Positions 32,580-43,273 of a DNA stretch of 64,000 nt are shown here, in pieces. Positions within the stretch are counted from its first letter, which is position 1, and every line of letters starts with the position of its first letter. This DNA is from Cristatella mucedo. Lineage: Eukaryota; Bryozoa; Phylactolaemata; Cristatellidae. Position numbers and translations under genes: made by a program. The DNA lies in assembly GCA_009760855.2 (NCBI GenBank), contig WPIO01000024.1:2196001-2260000 (forward strand). The letters are read 5' to 3'. The notes under the pieces were generated by a model. It did not search any database, had not been told where the DNA came from, and worked only from the letters and a program-made list of their open reading frames with translations.

Positions 32580-33330
32580 GATGTATTTGCACATTCTTTC
32601 CCAGACTCGAGTCTTTCGGATTTGGTTTGCAGCTGAGTTATTACTATTAACTGAAAGGTGTCATGAAAGTGAGTCAATTGTACCAAACGTTGTAGAAAGA
32701 TCAAGCAAAACTAGCAGAGAGATTTTACCACAGTCTATATTCTCTGAAGGTCGTTGTACATCCAAACCAATGCTGACTCTATGAAGTGATCAGCACTAAC
32801 AAAATACTAGAACTTGCTAGGTTTGAAGGTTTAATAGAGTTAAGATGGCTTGCCACAGCTCATTCAAGTCTCTTTGACTGGTACAGTTGAAGGGAGACTG
32901 GACTATAGTTAATCAAGTTCTCGTAGTCTATAGTTGCTTACTTAATTATAGTTCCAACAGCAACCTTTTTGAAAGGGAAACTGATACGATATGAGGCTAA
33001 GGACACATTTATTATGTTACTTATACATGGAAGCAGCAGTTCTATGCATTGCTGCAGTAGGACAGTTGGAATAGGGTCTCGAAGACAAGTAGCCATCTTT
33101 GAGTGGGAGATGAATTTCAGAATGAAGCACTTGTGGCACCTTTGAATGTGGACATTAAGGTGCTGAACATACATGAGGGAGAGGAGCCCTGTGCATTTGT
33201 TATTGAGGAATTGGAGATGCTGCTACCTTAGGGATTGACTCTTTTGAAAAGAAGCTAGAGAAGCTATCAGCTATTGATCATCACACGGATCAAAGCTGTG
33301 ATGCTAACTTGGGAGCGCTTTCGGAGGTGG
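32580..33330 (-). pseudogene. LINE ORF2 middle, reverse transcriptase N-terminal part
   Basis: On the minus strand, DPIPTVLLQQCIELLLPCISN and IINVSLASYRISFPFKKVAV (33174-32938) match the conserved start of CR1/L2 reverse transcriptases (DPxPTxLLxxC, FKxAxVxPxxK). NYSPVSLQLYQSKRLE near 32905-32860 corresponds to the NYRPVSNLxFxSKxxE block. Stops and frameshifts separate the parts. It supplies an ORF2 section missing from the truncated copies. Confidence 0.75.
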
Positions 33331-33714
33331 TTGATGGTAACATCGGCATTTTTGAATAACTCTTAAAGTGTGCTTATGGATCTGTTTAAACTTTAGTTAT
33401 ATATTGATAATATGTGGCCTAATTCTTGACAATGCCGTTGACCTGTTTGCTGCTACCAAGATCTAGTTGAAATCGATTAGCCTCTTGAATATCCCTGGAC
33501 AGGCTACTCGGTCTTCTAAATTCCGAGGTTACCTAAACCTCGTGGTGATGTATACATCGCTGCTCTTTATTTCCTCCTTTCATTTTCAAGCTGCTTGCTG
33601 TCCATTCGAAGCTTTCGTCTAATTGTTTTGTACAAATCTCTTCGCCAGCTAGCTAATAATGGGGCGGCGATTTATCAATGCCAAAGTACCGCGAGTTTGT
33701 TTTGAGGTTAGAGA
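33331..33714. other. No feature recognised
   Basis: AT-rich; nothing identified. Confidence 0.45.
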
Positions 33715-33715
33715 C

Positions 33716-34725
33716 TATAATAATAATAATAATACATTTGTATAGCTCTTTCATATGACCTCATCTTTTTCTATGCACTTAACATGTGCTCTAGACGAAG
33801 TCTGAAAATTTTTTAGTGGTAGCATGCTTAATAACAACAAGGATAACATGGTCAGAGGTGACATGCATAGGATCAGCATGCAAATATTGTTAGGGGCAGC
33901 ACACACAGCATCAGCATGCATTCGAAAGCAATGGACGAATCACGTGGACCCAAAAAATGCAGTGATAGATAAATGCATATTTAGCTTCTTTATTATTTTT
34001 TTCAAGTCACGGGATGTTGTGATGCCAGTAGGGTGTGAGCTCCAGGCTTTCGGAGCATGCGGAGTCAAGGTAGGATCTCCAAATAATTATAGGTTCGTAC
34101 GAGGAAAAGCTAAATGGTTTGATTAAGAAAAGCTGGTTGTACTATGCTTAGTCTTGTGGGAGTGTAGATCTGATAAATAGGCCAGAGCTAAAGAATGAAT
34201 AGATCTAAAAGTGTCATAAACTTGAAGTTGATGGGCTGCTAAACTGGAACCTAGTACATGTCGGTGAGAAGTGGTATAATAATAATAATACACTTGATGA
34301 TATGAAACTGTGAAACTCGTGACAGACAAGGCAAGCTGCAGTTTAGCACAAAGTGAAAGACCCTAGTTGCACAGGCTTCTACACACAAGCAGTGAGTTAC
34401 AGAAGTCGAGATGGGATGTGACAAATGCATGGACCAATTTGCATGTAGTATCGCTGTCTAAGCGAGCCCAAATTTCAGCAATGTTATAAAGCTGAAAGTT
34501 GGTAGACTTGACAATGGAGTTGATGTGGTCGTCTAGTGCTAGGTCACTTGGGAACTGGACACCTAGGTTACGTGCAGATTCAACGGGAGATATACTATCT
34601 GAGCTTATTTCTAGCGTTAAGTTTTCCTATTGCTGAATCGCAATTGGTTTGCCCATAATTAGTGTGTTGGCTTCATCATCATTTCGTTCAATCGTTTGTA
34701 GAATCTTGGCCAAAACAGAAAGAAG
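33716..34725 (-). mobile_element. CR1/L2-like LINE, decayed, with a nested tail
   Basis: The tail (AAT)n starts at 33718; the 3' UTR and ORF2 end follow to about 34250. A short (AAT)n piece lies at 34265-34285, and ORF2 continues upstream on the minus strand with SARNLGVQFPSDLALDDHIN and LVHAFVTSHLDFCNSLL. Many stops are present. The copy is longer but older than those at 3534 and 29655. Confidence 0.75.
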
Positions 34726-34839
34726 AAAGACGGTGATAGTTTGAGCCTCTGAATCTAAAATTGGTATTTTTATCGATAGCACGTACCATTCTTTCCCAGT
34801 TCAGGTTTCCAGGTTCTCAAAGTTTTGCTATTATATACT

Positions 34840-35065
34840 CAATCTCTTTCTAGGCACGTTACATTTGCTGCAAAGGAACCACGAGATAACTATATAAGTG
34901 CTTGTACCTACTTCGGTGAGCCGTGATGGCACACTATGTCGTGGGTTTGAATCGTGTGGTGAGTGATCCTTTATCGCCACTGCAAGCGGTGATGATAGCC
35001 ATAAAGGCTCTTCTGTCTATGGCTTTTCTGTCTCTATACAAAAGAGGCTGTTAAATCAGCGAGTT
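34840..35065 (+). mobile_element. LINE tail relic followed by SINE (family B)
   Basis: 34845-34875 keeps AATCTCTTTCTAGGCACG on the minus strand. 34910-35065 is a plus-strand family B SINE (GTGAGCCGTGATGGC, GTCGTGGGTTTGAATCGTG, GCCACTGCAAGCGGTGATGA), ending TTAAATCAGCGAG. Confidence 0.65.
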
Positions 35066-35149
35066 TTTAATTAGTTTATGTATGCATATATCTAGGTAGG
35101 TAATGGAGGTAGGTAGATAAGAGAGCGTTATATAAGTACATTTACATAC

Positions 35150-35445
35150 GTAGATATATATATATATATATATATATTTACATATCTAGGTATGTACATG
35201 TACTCAGAAAGCGAGGGAGATAGGGAGAGACACAGAGTGAGAGAGACAGAGAGATAGAGACAGAGAAACAGAAAATATATATACAAGTATATACATATAT
35301 ATGTATATATATATATATATACTTGTATATATATATATATAATTATGTATATAAGTATATATATATATATTTATACATATTTATATATATATATATACTC
35401 ATATATATATAAGTATATATATAATTATATATATATTTACACATA
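35150..35445. repeat. (TA)n and (GA)n microsatellite tract
   Basis: TA-rich runs on both sides of a GAGAGA/CAGAGA stretch at 35208-35270. Confidence 0.95.
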
Positions 35446-35830
35446 CATTCAAGGAAGCCATTTTAGTGGATGGTCAGTTGGAACTCTTAACAGGCTCTCT
35501 GTATTGCTCTTGAAGGATAGACCTCAAATCAACGTCCCAAGCTCGGCTATTTGCCGACATCACAGTCTGGGGTGATTGAACATAATGGAGCAGTCGTTAG
35601 TGCAAATGCACATTGTCTGCATAATAATTCAAATAAATGCTTTCCTTTTTAAGGCAGCAGCGATAATTCAATTGCATCGTCATTTAATTTGGAAGTTGTA
35701 ATGCTCGGAGATAACGTAACGCTTACTAGTATCTTGAATTACACTAGGCATACAAAATGCTTGCTCTGTGTAGACCAAAGTATGCTAATCAGCTAGCTGT
35801 TCTCTATTGCTGTACGTTTTATGTTTCTAG

Positions 35831-36250
35831 TAACTGCAATCAACGACTGCATACATAAGAATGCAAATAACAAATCGATAGCTTATCTTGAAATGTCCAA
35901 TTTACCAACTGTTAACAAAATTCGATGGTGCCGGCTGCTAAGAAATACTGGCAGACCTATCGAGCTGACAATTGTGAACGTCATCGTATGGCGATATGGT
36001 AGAGGAAAGCCAGGTTTCGTTTTCGAGGTATGTTCCAATATCACCTCCGGCACATGGATACCTAACCCCACTAGAAAAGTGTGGGTAAACGAGAGTTCCG
36101 AGACGTGTCCGTATTTGTGGCTCAACGGGTCTGGATCGAAATTACAACCGCACTCTGGCTCACCACAGACGTTTCACGGCGATGTCAGTGTCATCCTAGA
36201 GACAGGGAGTGAAGACGGGGTATCATGCACTTTCCACGTCGGTTACAAAG
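35831..36250 (+). CDS. CUB-like extracellular domain exon, copy 1 (partial gene)
   Basis: A 420-bp exon between TTTCTAG and AAAG|GTATGG, phase 1 at both ends, open for 140 codons. The domain runs from Cys7 to the end. Cys7 and Cys34 are 26 residues apart, the usual first cysteine pair of CUB domains, with WC at the second. Cys93 (CPYLWLNGSG) and Cys133 (SCTFHVGYKG) would be the second pair, further apart (39 residues) than in classic CUBs. The ending FxVxYKG also fits a CUB last strand. An extra Cys68 is unpaired. N-glycosylation sites: NIT, NES, NGS. The exon pairs in phase with the signal-peptide exon at 26947. I infer a secreted or membrane-anchored recognition domain; CUB membership is by pattern only, and another beta-sandwich family is possible. 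Confidence 0.65.
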
Positions 36251-36365
36251 GTATGGATTGAATGTGTGTAGTTTTTAAATTATGTTTGAATACCTGGAAA
36301 ATAATTGCACACGTTTATCCTAGTCGCTGAGCACTGCCCTGTTAGGAGCTCCCAATTGCTTGCCA

Positions 36366-36535
36366 ACTTGATTCAGCCCAGGGGTTAAGGTGCTCGCCTT
36401 TTACCACCGAGGCAAGGTGATCAGCTTTGACGACCGAGGTCGTGGGCTCGAACTTGGCTTATGTAAAGTGCCGGCTAGACATGGGGCTCTCTTAACTCTT
36501 AAGGCGCTACACAAATGAGTTAAATTGTTTTATGC
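36366..36535 (+). mobile_element. Old SINE (family A-like), first tandem copy
   Basis: GGGGTTAAGGTGCTCGCC, a ~30-bp extra block relative to typical copies, GGTCGTGGGCTCGAAC and a degenerate tail near 36520. The same enlarged form is at 38830-38978, which fixes it as pre-duplication. Confidence 0.7.
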
Positions 36536-36764
36536 TGCTTTTAACATACTTTCTGACTACTTCTGCAGTGGTTTGACTTCAATGTCCACTCTAATAATGA
36601 AAGCTGTGATATATTACTGTTCAGAGTGCCAATCGTTGGTATTCTTTAATTGCTGTAAGTATAGACAGGTCTAATCAAGTTTTATGACTACAAGTAATGT
36701 TTAGAGTCAGCTGATTCAGCAGATTAATTCATTTAGCAGCAGGGAAGCCTGAGCGGCTACATTA

Positions 36765-37570
36765 TATGCCTGGCTTGAAATTGCAGACTGAATGAGATCT
36801 GTTTGTGGTAAGATAAGCAGAATTTAATAATAATTGGCGATGATAGCCTGCAGTTGTAGGAGAAAATTTGGTCGAGTTCGTGACCTTTGATGCGAATGGG
36901 TGCATTGCATGAGCCACAAGAGACAGTGAGTCAGCCAGTGCACGAAATTTGGTGGTGAAGGCGTCGGATAAGTTATCACTGTGAATATTGAAATCACCCA
37001 TAATGAGGAAGGATCGTTGTCTTACGCATTGAATCAATATAAGATTAGATAAATCTGAGATAAAGAAAGACCGGGTACCTGGTGGATAACAGACTACTGC
37101 TATCATTCGTAGCTTGCTGTCGGGTGAACTCAAAACCAGAAATTTGAAAGACTGCTTCAAGGTGATTGCAAACGGTTTGAAATTGTAAGACTGGGGTGTA
37201 ATAATATCGACTACTCCTCCAGTTTTGATTTATTTAGGGATGTGAAAAAAGCAGAAGCCTGCTGGGGTTGCATCTTTAATAGTCGGGCAGTTTATCAATT
37301 TTAACCAAGTTTTGGTTAAGGCGAGCAGGTCGACGCCTTTTTCAGAAATAAGGCTGCTTTTTAATTAGGGTTTATTTTGCGTTGAGCGAGAATTCCAAAG
37401 ACTGGAGTTGAGTTGGGCAGCCGGAGTTATAACATTGCTGATAACCACTAATTTAGAGAGATTCACAGCAACGCTCGAGAGAGAGATGGTGCCAAGCGGT
37501 TTCTGACAATGCTAGGAATACCAAACGAGCTGGTAATCAGCTCACGGCCACCCGTGTCGGCTCCTGGGCG
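36765..37570 (-). pseudogene. LINE ORF2 endonuclease domain fragment
   Basis: The minus strand holds an APE-type endonuclease remnant: GGVVDIITPQSYNFK, then VLSSPDSKLRMIAVVCYPPG and the signature FLIMGDFNIHSDN (GDFN is the conserved metal/active-site strand). Upstream on the same strand, LALTKTWLK-like residues precede it. Breaks occur at about 37160 and 37300. It supplies the 5' part of ORF2 missing from the many 3' fragments, although it is not joined to any of them. Confidence 0.75.
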
Positions 37571-37870
37571 TTTTTCTTTTGTTAATGCATAATTTATGAA
37601 CTTAGTGACAGCAATAGCGCCTAGGAATCCATTTTAACGGCGATATTGAAACGATAATATATACGCACGATCATAACTAATACCAAGGTTACTAGTCGCT
37701 GGTTTATCTAATGCCGAAGCCGATGTGACTGACCTAGCCTTAAGCGGTAAGTGTTCAGATGTCCACAGGCACATAATTTCTGACGCACAACGGCCAAACC
37801 ACAAACAAATAAGCTTTAAACAGCTCTTAGATGCATCAGCTTTTGTATACGATGTTCGCAAGAACTTCGG
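37571..37870. other. No feature recognised
   Basis: Short overlapping frames on both strands; nothing identified. Confidence 0.4.
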
Positions 37871-37874
37871 TCTT

Positions 37875-37965
37875 GCGGGCCGTGATGAAACAGGGGGTAA
37901 GGTGCTTGCTCTTCACGACCAAGATCGTGGGTTAGAATCCTCAGACCTCGAAGTGATGCCACAAA
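37875..37965 (+). mobile_element. SINE head fragment
   Basis: GGGCCGTGATGAAACAGGGG, GGTAAGGTGCTTGCTC and AAGATCGTGGGTTAGAATCC are tRNA-like boxes of a SINE with no tail. Confidence 0.55.
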
Positions 37966-38293
37966 TTCTGCGCTGCGGCAACATCAAAGTCTGTGGTGAC
38001 TATTGTTGAATGGTGGTGAATATTATTTCCGTGTATAACATTGGCATATGTTATTCGGCAGCCGTAAGTGCTTAAATCATCTACCTAATATTCATTGCAT
38101 CCCCTTTAAAAAAGCGCTGCAACAATTCGATTACATCGTCAATGAATCTATGAATGGGATGATCAAAGATCGAGGTTACAATTACTAGTTTTCTTGAACT
38201 ACGTTAGCATACACTAATATAAACACTTATTCTCTGTCGATTGAAGTATGCCATGCAACCAGATGTGCTCTATTGCTAAATTATTTTTTCTAG

Positions 38294-38713
38294 TAACTGA
38301 AAGCAGCAGCTGCATACAAATGGACTCTAATGACAAGTCGATGGGTTATCTGGAAATGTCAGACTCACCAAATGTTAACAAGAACCAGTGGTGTCGGTTG
38401 GTAAGAAATACTGGCAGAGCTATCGAGCTGACACTTGTGAACGTCACAATATGGCGATACGTAACGGGAAAACCAGGTTTCATTTTCGAGGCAGATTCCA
38501 ATATCACCTCTGGCACATGGACACCTAACCCCACTAGTAATGTGTGGGTAAATGAGAGTTCCGAAATATGTCCTTATCTGTGGTTCAACGGATCTGGATC
38601 TGAATGGCAACCACGCTCTGGCACACCACGGTTGTTTCACGGAAATGTCAGTGTCATCCTACAGGCGCAAATTGAAGATAAGGCATCTTGCACTTTCTAC
38701 GTCAGTTACAAAG
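38294..38713 (+). CDS. CUB-like extracellular domain exon, copy 2 (partial gene)
   Basis: Same 420-bp length and phase 1-1 borders as copy 1 (TTTTTTCTAG at the acceptor, AAAG|GTATGG at the donor), with no stop or indel. It keeps Cys7, Cys34, Cys93 and Cys133 and lacks the odd Cys68 (AD instead of VC). N-glycosylation sites: NVT, NIT, NES, NGS and NVS, more than copy 1. Conserved cores include EMS, WCRL, RNTGR, IELT, NITSGTW, VWVNESSE and CPYLW. Changes cluster in the first 30 residues and in the 104-131 region (for example KLQPHSGSPQT against EWQPRSGTPRL). Keeping frame, cysteines and splice sites across many amino-acid differences argues that both exons were under selection as protein after duplication. 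They may be two domains of one receptor or alternative exons. Confidence 0.65.
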
Positions 38714-38829
38714 GTATGGATTTAGTGTGTGCGGTTCATATGTAATGTGCACGTACCTCGCGAATGAATACACAAATTTATCATAGTCGCTGAGAACTGC
38801 CGTGTTAGCTCTTTGTAATTGCATCTCTG

Positions 38830-38978
38830 GTTCAGCAAAGGATTGAAGGTGCTTACCTTTGACGGCCGAGGCAAGAGGATCACCATTAAAGACCGAGATC
38901 GTGGGGCTAGAGCCCTGCGGCATATGTGAAGTGCCTGGATAGAGATTGTTCTCTTTTGCCACTATGCAAATTAATTAT
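38830..38978 (+). mobile_element. Old SINE (family A-like), second tandem copy
   Basis: Counterpart of 36366-36535: GATTGAAGGTGCTTACC, the extra GCAAGAGGATCACC block, GATCGTGGGGCTAGAGCC and tail GGATAGAGATTGTTCTC. Confidence 0.7.
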
Positions 38979-38999
38979 ATTGTTATGTTATTTAGTAAG

Positions 39000-40174
39000 T
39001 TTCAAGCTAAGTGCTCCTGCATAGGTCTAGGACTATAAGTTTTTTTTCCAATAATGACAGCTCAGATTAATTGTTGTTCGTTGGGTTCTTCTTTGGTATT
39101 TTTAAGTTCTATATCCATGGACATAGTGAATCCAATTTAAGGGCTAACAGTAAATTTGAAGGTCATCTGGCGCCGTGGAGCAGGAGAAGACCCTTTTAGA
39201 TTGTTGTTCGGTTCGAACAGCACGCAGTAACCCCAGCCGATGACCACCGCCAGTTTAATCTATGATGCACGGACCAGAGGGAAGCACGACTTCCTTCGCC
39301 CTCTTCTCCCACTCGAATCTCTCTGCGTTCGTGAACTAAACAACATTGATTTGCACAGCTGATAGCCACACGAGACTCTGTTGGACCGACACTAAAGCCA
39401 GAGAACATTTCTTCAGGTAGTTACCAGTCATAGTCACATCTCTCAGACCAATTGAACTTCCCACTCGATGAAGGATTTGAATGCGTCAATCGGATAGCAT
39501 CGCTATATTTTGGTACAGCATTTGCGGCTTGGATATTTTGCCGACTTTCTCTAACCACAAGTCATAGCAAGATTTACAGTGTGAACATGTCCTTCCTACA
39601 CAGGTGCTACTGTAGAACAGGTGAAACGGCAAGTAAATACTTCTGGAATTGAGGCTTAAAATGCTCTTTTCTTGAGGCTGATTGACAGTTTAGTCTGGTG
39701 TAATCTTTGGAAATATTTTTAGGTCGAGAGCTTAAATTTAATGATATATCATTTACCAGTAGTCATTATTCTAATATTGACGAAGGAAATGTTTTATATT
39801 GGTTCAGTTTATAATATCCAATTCTGCTGGCAGTAAAATTTTTCGCCAACCTATCTTGCATGCTGTAACTGGGTGATAGTTGGCATAGAGCAGACTCATT
39901 TAGCACAAACTTCAACTTAAATGGAGGTCCCTTCGAAAACTGAACTCTCTGAGCCATTTAAAGATCAGCTAAGTAACTATAAAATAAAGCCATGTCACAT
40001 CACTTAGTTTTAGTGACCCAGATTTATTATGGTTACACAAAATTGACGATTAAATTGCTGTGAAAGCATATTGTTGTTGGTCCAACGTAGGTATGTAACA
40101 TCATTCGTTTAAACCTTATTTAATTTAGACATTGCATTTGGAAAATGAGCTGCTGGGTAATTCCATATTTTCAG
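39000..40174. other. No confident feature
   Basis: 39195-39410 is less AT-rich than its flanks and is open on the minus strand for 70 codons, but has no recognised domain. 39722-39830 opens after TTTTTAG in phase 1 (RELKFNDISF) but stops after about 30 codons. Both are unproven. Confidence 0.35.
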
Positions 40175-40541
40175 ATTAAGAAGTTTCAGAAGTTTCACCC
40201 AGCCGTAAGAGAATCTAACAGAATTAAGTTTGCAATGTTAATTTCCTCGCTGTGTCTACTTCGTGCTGGGCTGATCTTCGCCGAGCTGGTTTGGTCTAGC
40301 GGTTAAGGTGCTCGCCCCGACCAAGGTCTGACTGAGGTCGTGGGCTCGAGCCCCGAGGCATATGTGAAGCGCCTGAATAGAGATTAAGATCTCTTGGGGC
40401 GCTATATAAATTAATTATATTTAATTATATTTTTTTCGTGGCCCGGCTCGTTTCGTTGCTTACACAAAGGCAGAGGAGAAGCCGAGCCGAAGTAAGCACG
40501 ACCTTAAGAGACCGAAGAGATATAAGCTTGCTACACATTAA
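40175..40541 (+). pseudogene. Receptor transmembrane/short-tail exon, split by a SINE (copy 1)
   Basis: Before the SINE, after ATTTTCAG at 40171-40174, the frame gives RESNRIKFAMLIS, then SLCLLRAGLIF. After the SINE it continues RFVAYTKAEEKPSRSKHDLK, then RPKRYKLATH and a stop at 40539. The second half matches the exon at 44875-45065 (LVAYKRAKEKQSRKFNLRS, LKRYKL, stop). The 154-bp family A SINE (40280-40433) interrupts the membrane segment and adds stops, so this copy cannot code the anchor. Unlike its paralogue it has an arginine inside the hydrophobic stretch (LLRAG), a feature of adaptor-binding receptors in general, though here it may be decay. Confidence 0.6.
40280..40433 (+). mobile_element. 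tRNA-derived SINE (family A), full length, inside an exon
   Basis: GCCGAGCTGGTTTGGTCTAG, GGTCGTGGGCTCGAGCCCCG, CATATGTGAAGCGCC and the hairpin TGAATAGAGATTAAGATCTC...GGGGCGC, then an AT-rich tail. It is close in sequence to 52984 and 60628, so it is young. Confidence 0.9.
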
Positions 40542-42169
40542 TTGTACAAAAACATTTTATAAGAGAGATTAAACTGATCATATACACTGTTGTTGTCATT
40601 CGTTGGGAGAATCCATTAAATATGATATTTTAATAATCATACCAATCAAATGGAAGTGAGCTCAAATTTCTTTCAGTTGACTTTTGAATCCTTTTAAGTA
40701 TCCGATAATCATACACCTTGGCCAACTGAACCGACAAGCTTTTTGTAATTTTTAAAGTTTTCCAAAGCCAGAAGCCTAGTATCAAAGCTTTTTCAAGTAT
40801 AAATCTGAAGCAAAATTTAACTTTTGAAACGTCAGCAAAGAATTTTCAAGGGTAACATATGAAGGCAACCTCCAAACAGATGTTTGCGACACCATTTTTA
40901 GGTTCCAATATTTCAAATATCAAATGATTAATGGAAAATATTTTTATAATTACAAAAAACCAACTATGGGTGCTGGAAATTTGAAATCAACTAGACTTTT
41001 CTGCCAAAATATGTAGTAATATTTTTGCCAATTCAATTTGGCACGCGTACAATTAATGCACTCACTGTCTGCTAAATTCACTGTTTTGTCTCTGTGGCAT
41101 ACGACTCGCTTCATTCTTCACTGCTTCCCAGCTTTTCGGCTTCCTCTTTCGCTAACGCAATGGCTACCATTCATCATATCATTTCCCACACTAAATCTAA
41201 ATTTTTCTGTGGTCGGGCCATTAGTTAGTGTTGAACATTTGGAATTTCCAACGCCTCCGCAGCAAGAGGGTGAATTTTAATGGGACGCTTTGTATTTAGT
41301 ATTGAACTTTCTTTACTTTTCCCTAATGCCTTAGAGGTGCAAAGCTACGTTTGCTTGCTCTTACGTAGACAGTCCATAAGAGATCCGAACTAAGCTAGTG
41401 CTATGAATGCTTTATGGCTAGAAACCGTAAACCAATTTGAGCTAACCCTCGGATATCAATACTTATTGCCCTGTGAATCGAATTGTAGCTTTCAGGATTT
41501 CGTATAATGATACTGTAAGTACACATTTTTGTTCATTGCGTGGTATATTAAAACCGATAGAGTTTTATTTTGAAGCACGCTTCTTTCTAGTACTTGCATT
41601 ATTTATTAAAGCAGCTTATTGCAGAACTAGTTGAAATATTGTAATCCCTACTCATCCTTCCTGTAGTTTTTGCATCAGGGACATTTTCATCTATTTATGC
41701 ACTCCGGTTGTTTTCGTGGGCTGTATTACATTTTTTCTGCCATAACTTAGTGTTTTGCATCTCTTTACGTTAAAAGACCTTCCTGCGACTATAAGTTACT
41801 ACTATTTGTGCTTCCAAAAAACTATGCAACATTTTCATTTTGAATCCGAGAAATGATTCATTGTTATCGGCTTATTTAGAGAGGCCATAAGAGAGTGCCA
41901 TTGCTTCGTCGAATAGTTGCGGTTGCTCTGAATTAACGTAACAGCCTTGCTTGCACGCAAAACATATTTAAACTTGCCAAAGCTATGACAGTCCTTGAAA
42001 TATTGAGTTTATTTAACAGTCAGAGCAGAATTACAAATAGGACTCGTTAACACTTGGAAAAGTACCGATTACAAGTGTACGTAAAATATTGAAAGAAAAG
42101 CGAGAAAATGCATTTTCATATTATAAATATCTGTGTGTATATATTTATTATATAGGTGCGTGCATGGTT

Positions 42170-42478
42170 TAATAACAATAGTAATAATAATGCTCTTGAT
42201 AAAGTGCCCTCAGAGAATTTAATCGCTTTCTAGGCACAGAATTTAAATTTGCTGTAAATGGAAATGCAATTGAATGGTAAGTAATTCATGCTTGATAAAA
42301 AAAAAGAAAATGAATAACATGGTCAGGTGTGACATGCACAGGGTCAGCATGCAAATGTGGTTAGTGACAGCATGCACAGTGTCAGCACGCATAAGCATAT
42401 GAAGGACGAATCACAGGGACCCACTAAATGCTGTCCTAAATAGATGTGTTTTTAAGTTCTTTTTAAATGGGGTTTAAT
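42170..42478 (-). mobile_element. LINE 3' UTR and tail
   Basis: AAT-rich tail, AAGTGCCCTCAGAGAATTTAA and the 3' UTR to TAAATAGATGTGTTTTTAAG on the minus strand; ORF2 is cut off almost at its stop. Only unit 1 has it. Confidence 0.8.
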
Positions 42479-43064
42479 TTGTTAATTACAATTTATTTAA
42501 ATAATCGCACCAATTTATGTTGGCTATAAGCTTCCTTCGTAGTTTTCATTTAGGGTATGGCATTGACATTTATATTTACATTGACATTTACCGGGAATTG
42601 TATCTAAGGAGCGAAGGACTTATGTAGGGGCAAGACCCGCAAGATTTTTAAGCGTAAGCGGGGCTAGGCACATCATTAATGAACAATTGCAGAGCAAAAT
42701 CACAGAGTTTACTGGACACGAACTCGGTGGTTACTCATTGAGTGTTTTTAAGGCGTAATTTATTCCTCGGTGAATGTCACGGGCGTAGCAATAGGGAGCC
42801 ACACAGCTCGCTACCCCAGCGTAGGAAGGGATGCCCCCAGCCCCCCCCCCCCATCCGTCACTGATGCATGGTAACATTTAAAACGGGATGCTGGATGTCA
42901 ACACACGTCAAGTGTGTATATACCCATAATATTTGACTGCTCTTGTATTCTCTTACTTTCCTTTTCACCCAGTACCTGAGATTTGTGAGTTGTCTCGTGA
43001 TTTCTCGTCGTATATTTGGATGTAATGCATTAAATAGTTGTTTATCTCAACTCATTTCTTCTAG

Positions 43065-43273
43065 CTACCTGTACATACCTCAACTTAGTGAGTGTACTTT
43101 CTTACGGCAAGGCTAGCATCGTTACGCGAAAGCAGAAAGATGCAGTTTCCATAGACGGAAGGTCATATTCCAGCATATACAGCGTCACGGCAAGCGATCG
43201 AACGAACCTGAATAAACCTAAGCCGTTCGCCAATCTAACAACAGTTACAAGCTCAAGATTCCCGCGACTGTAG
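43065..43273 (+). CDS. Weak extracellular exon candidate
   Basis: After TTTCTTCTAG, only the phase-1 frame is open: TCTYLNLVSVLSYGKASIV, RKQKDAVSIDGRSYSSIYSV, ASDRTNLNKPKPFANLTTV, ending in a stop at 43271. It contains one NLT glycosylation site and one cysteine. A phase-1 acceptor is what the rest of this gene cluster uses, which is the main reason to list it. No good donor precedes the stop (AGG|GTACCG comes just after it), and the corresponding place in the other flank unit (about 48745-48830) is not open. It may be a decayed exon or chance. Confidence 0.3.

Larger units (their letters stand above)
35560..39090 (+). repeat. Tandem duplication containing the CUB-like exons
   Basis: 35560-36640 matches 37985-39090 with a repeat distance of about 2.46 kb. 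Similarity covers the intron before the exon, the exon and an old SINE downstream (36366 and 38830), so the SINE was there before the duplication. A LINE endonuclease fragment (36765-37570) sits only in the first unit. Confidence 0.85.

Noticed and set aside
35150-35445. Repeat array as a possible CRISPR or satellite
   Set aside because: It is a simple dinucleotide tract in animal DNA with no repeat-spacer order.
39722-39830. Phase-1 frame RELKFNDISFTSSHYS as an exon of the CUB cluster
   Set aside because: Stops after about 30 codons with no donor before the stop; no paralogue seen.
40280-40433. tRNA genes at the tRNA-like sequences (also 31256, 47303, 52984, 60628)
   Set aside because: They have A- and B-box-like blocks but are followed by a SINE body and tail, and they occur as many copies; they are SINEs, not tRNA genes.
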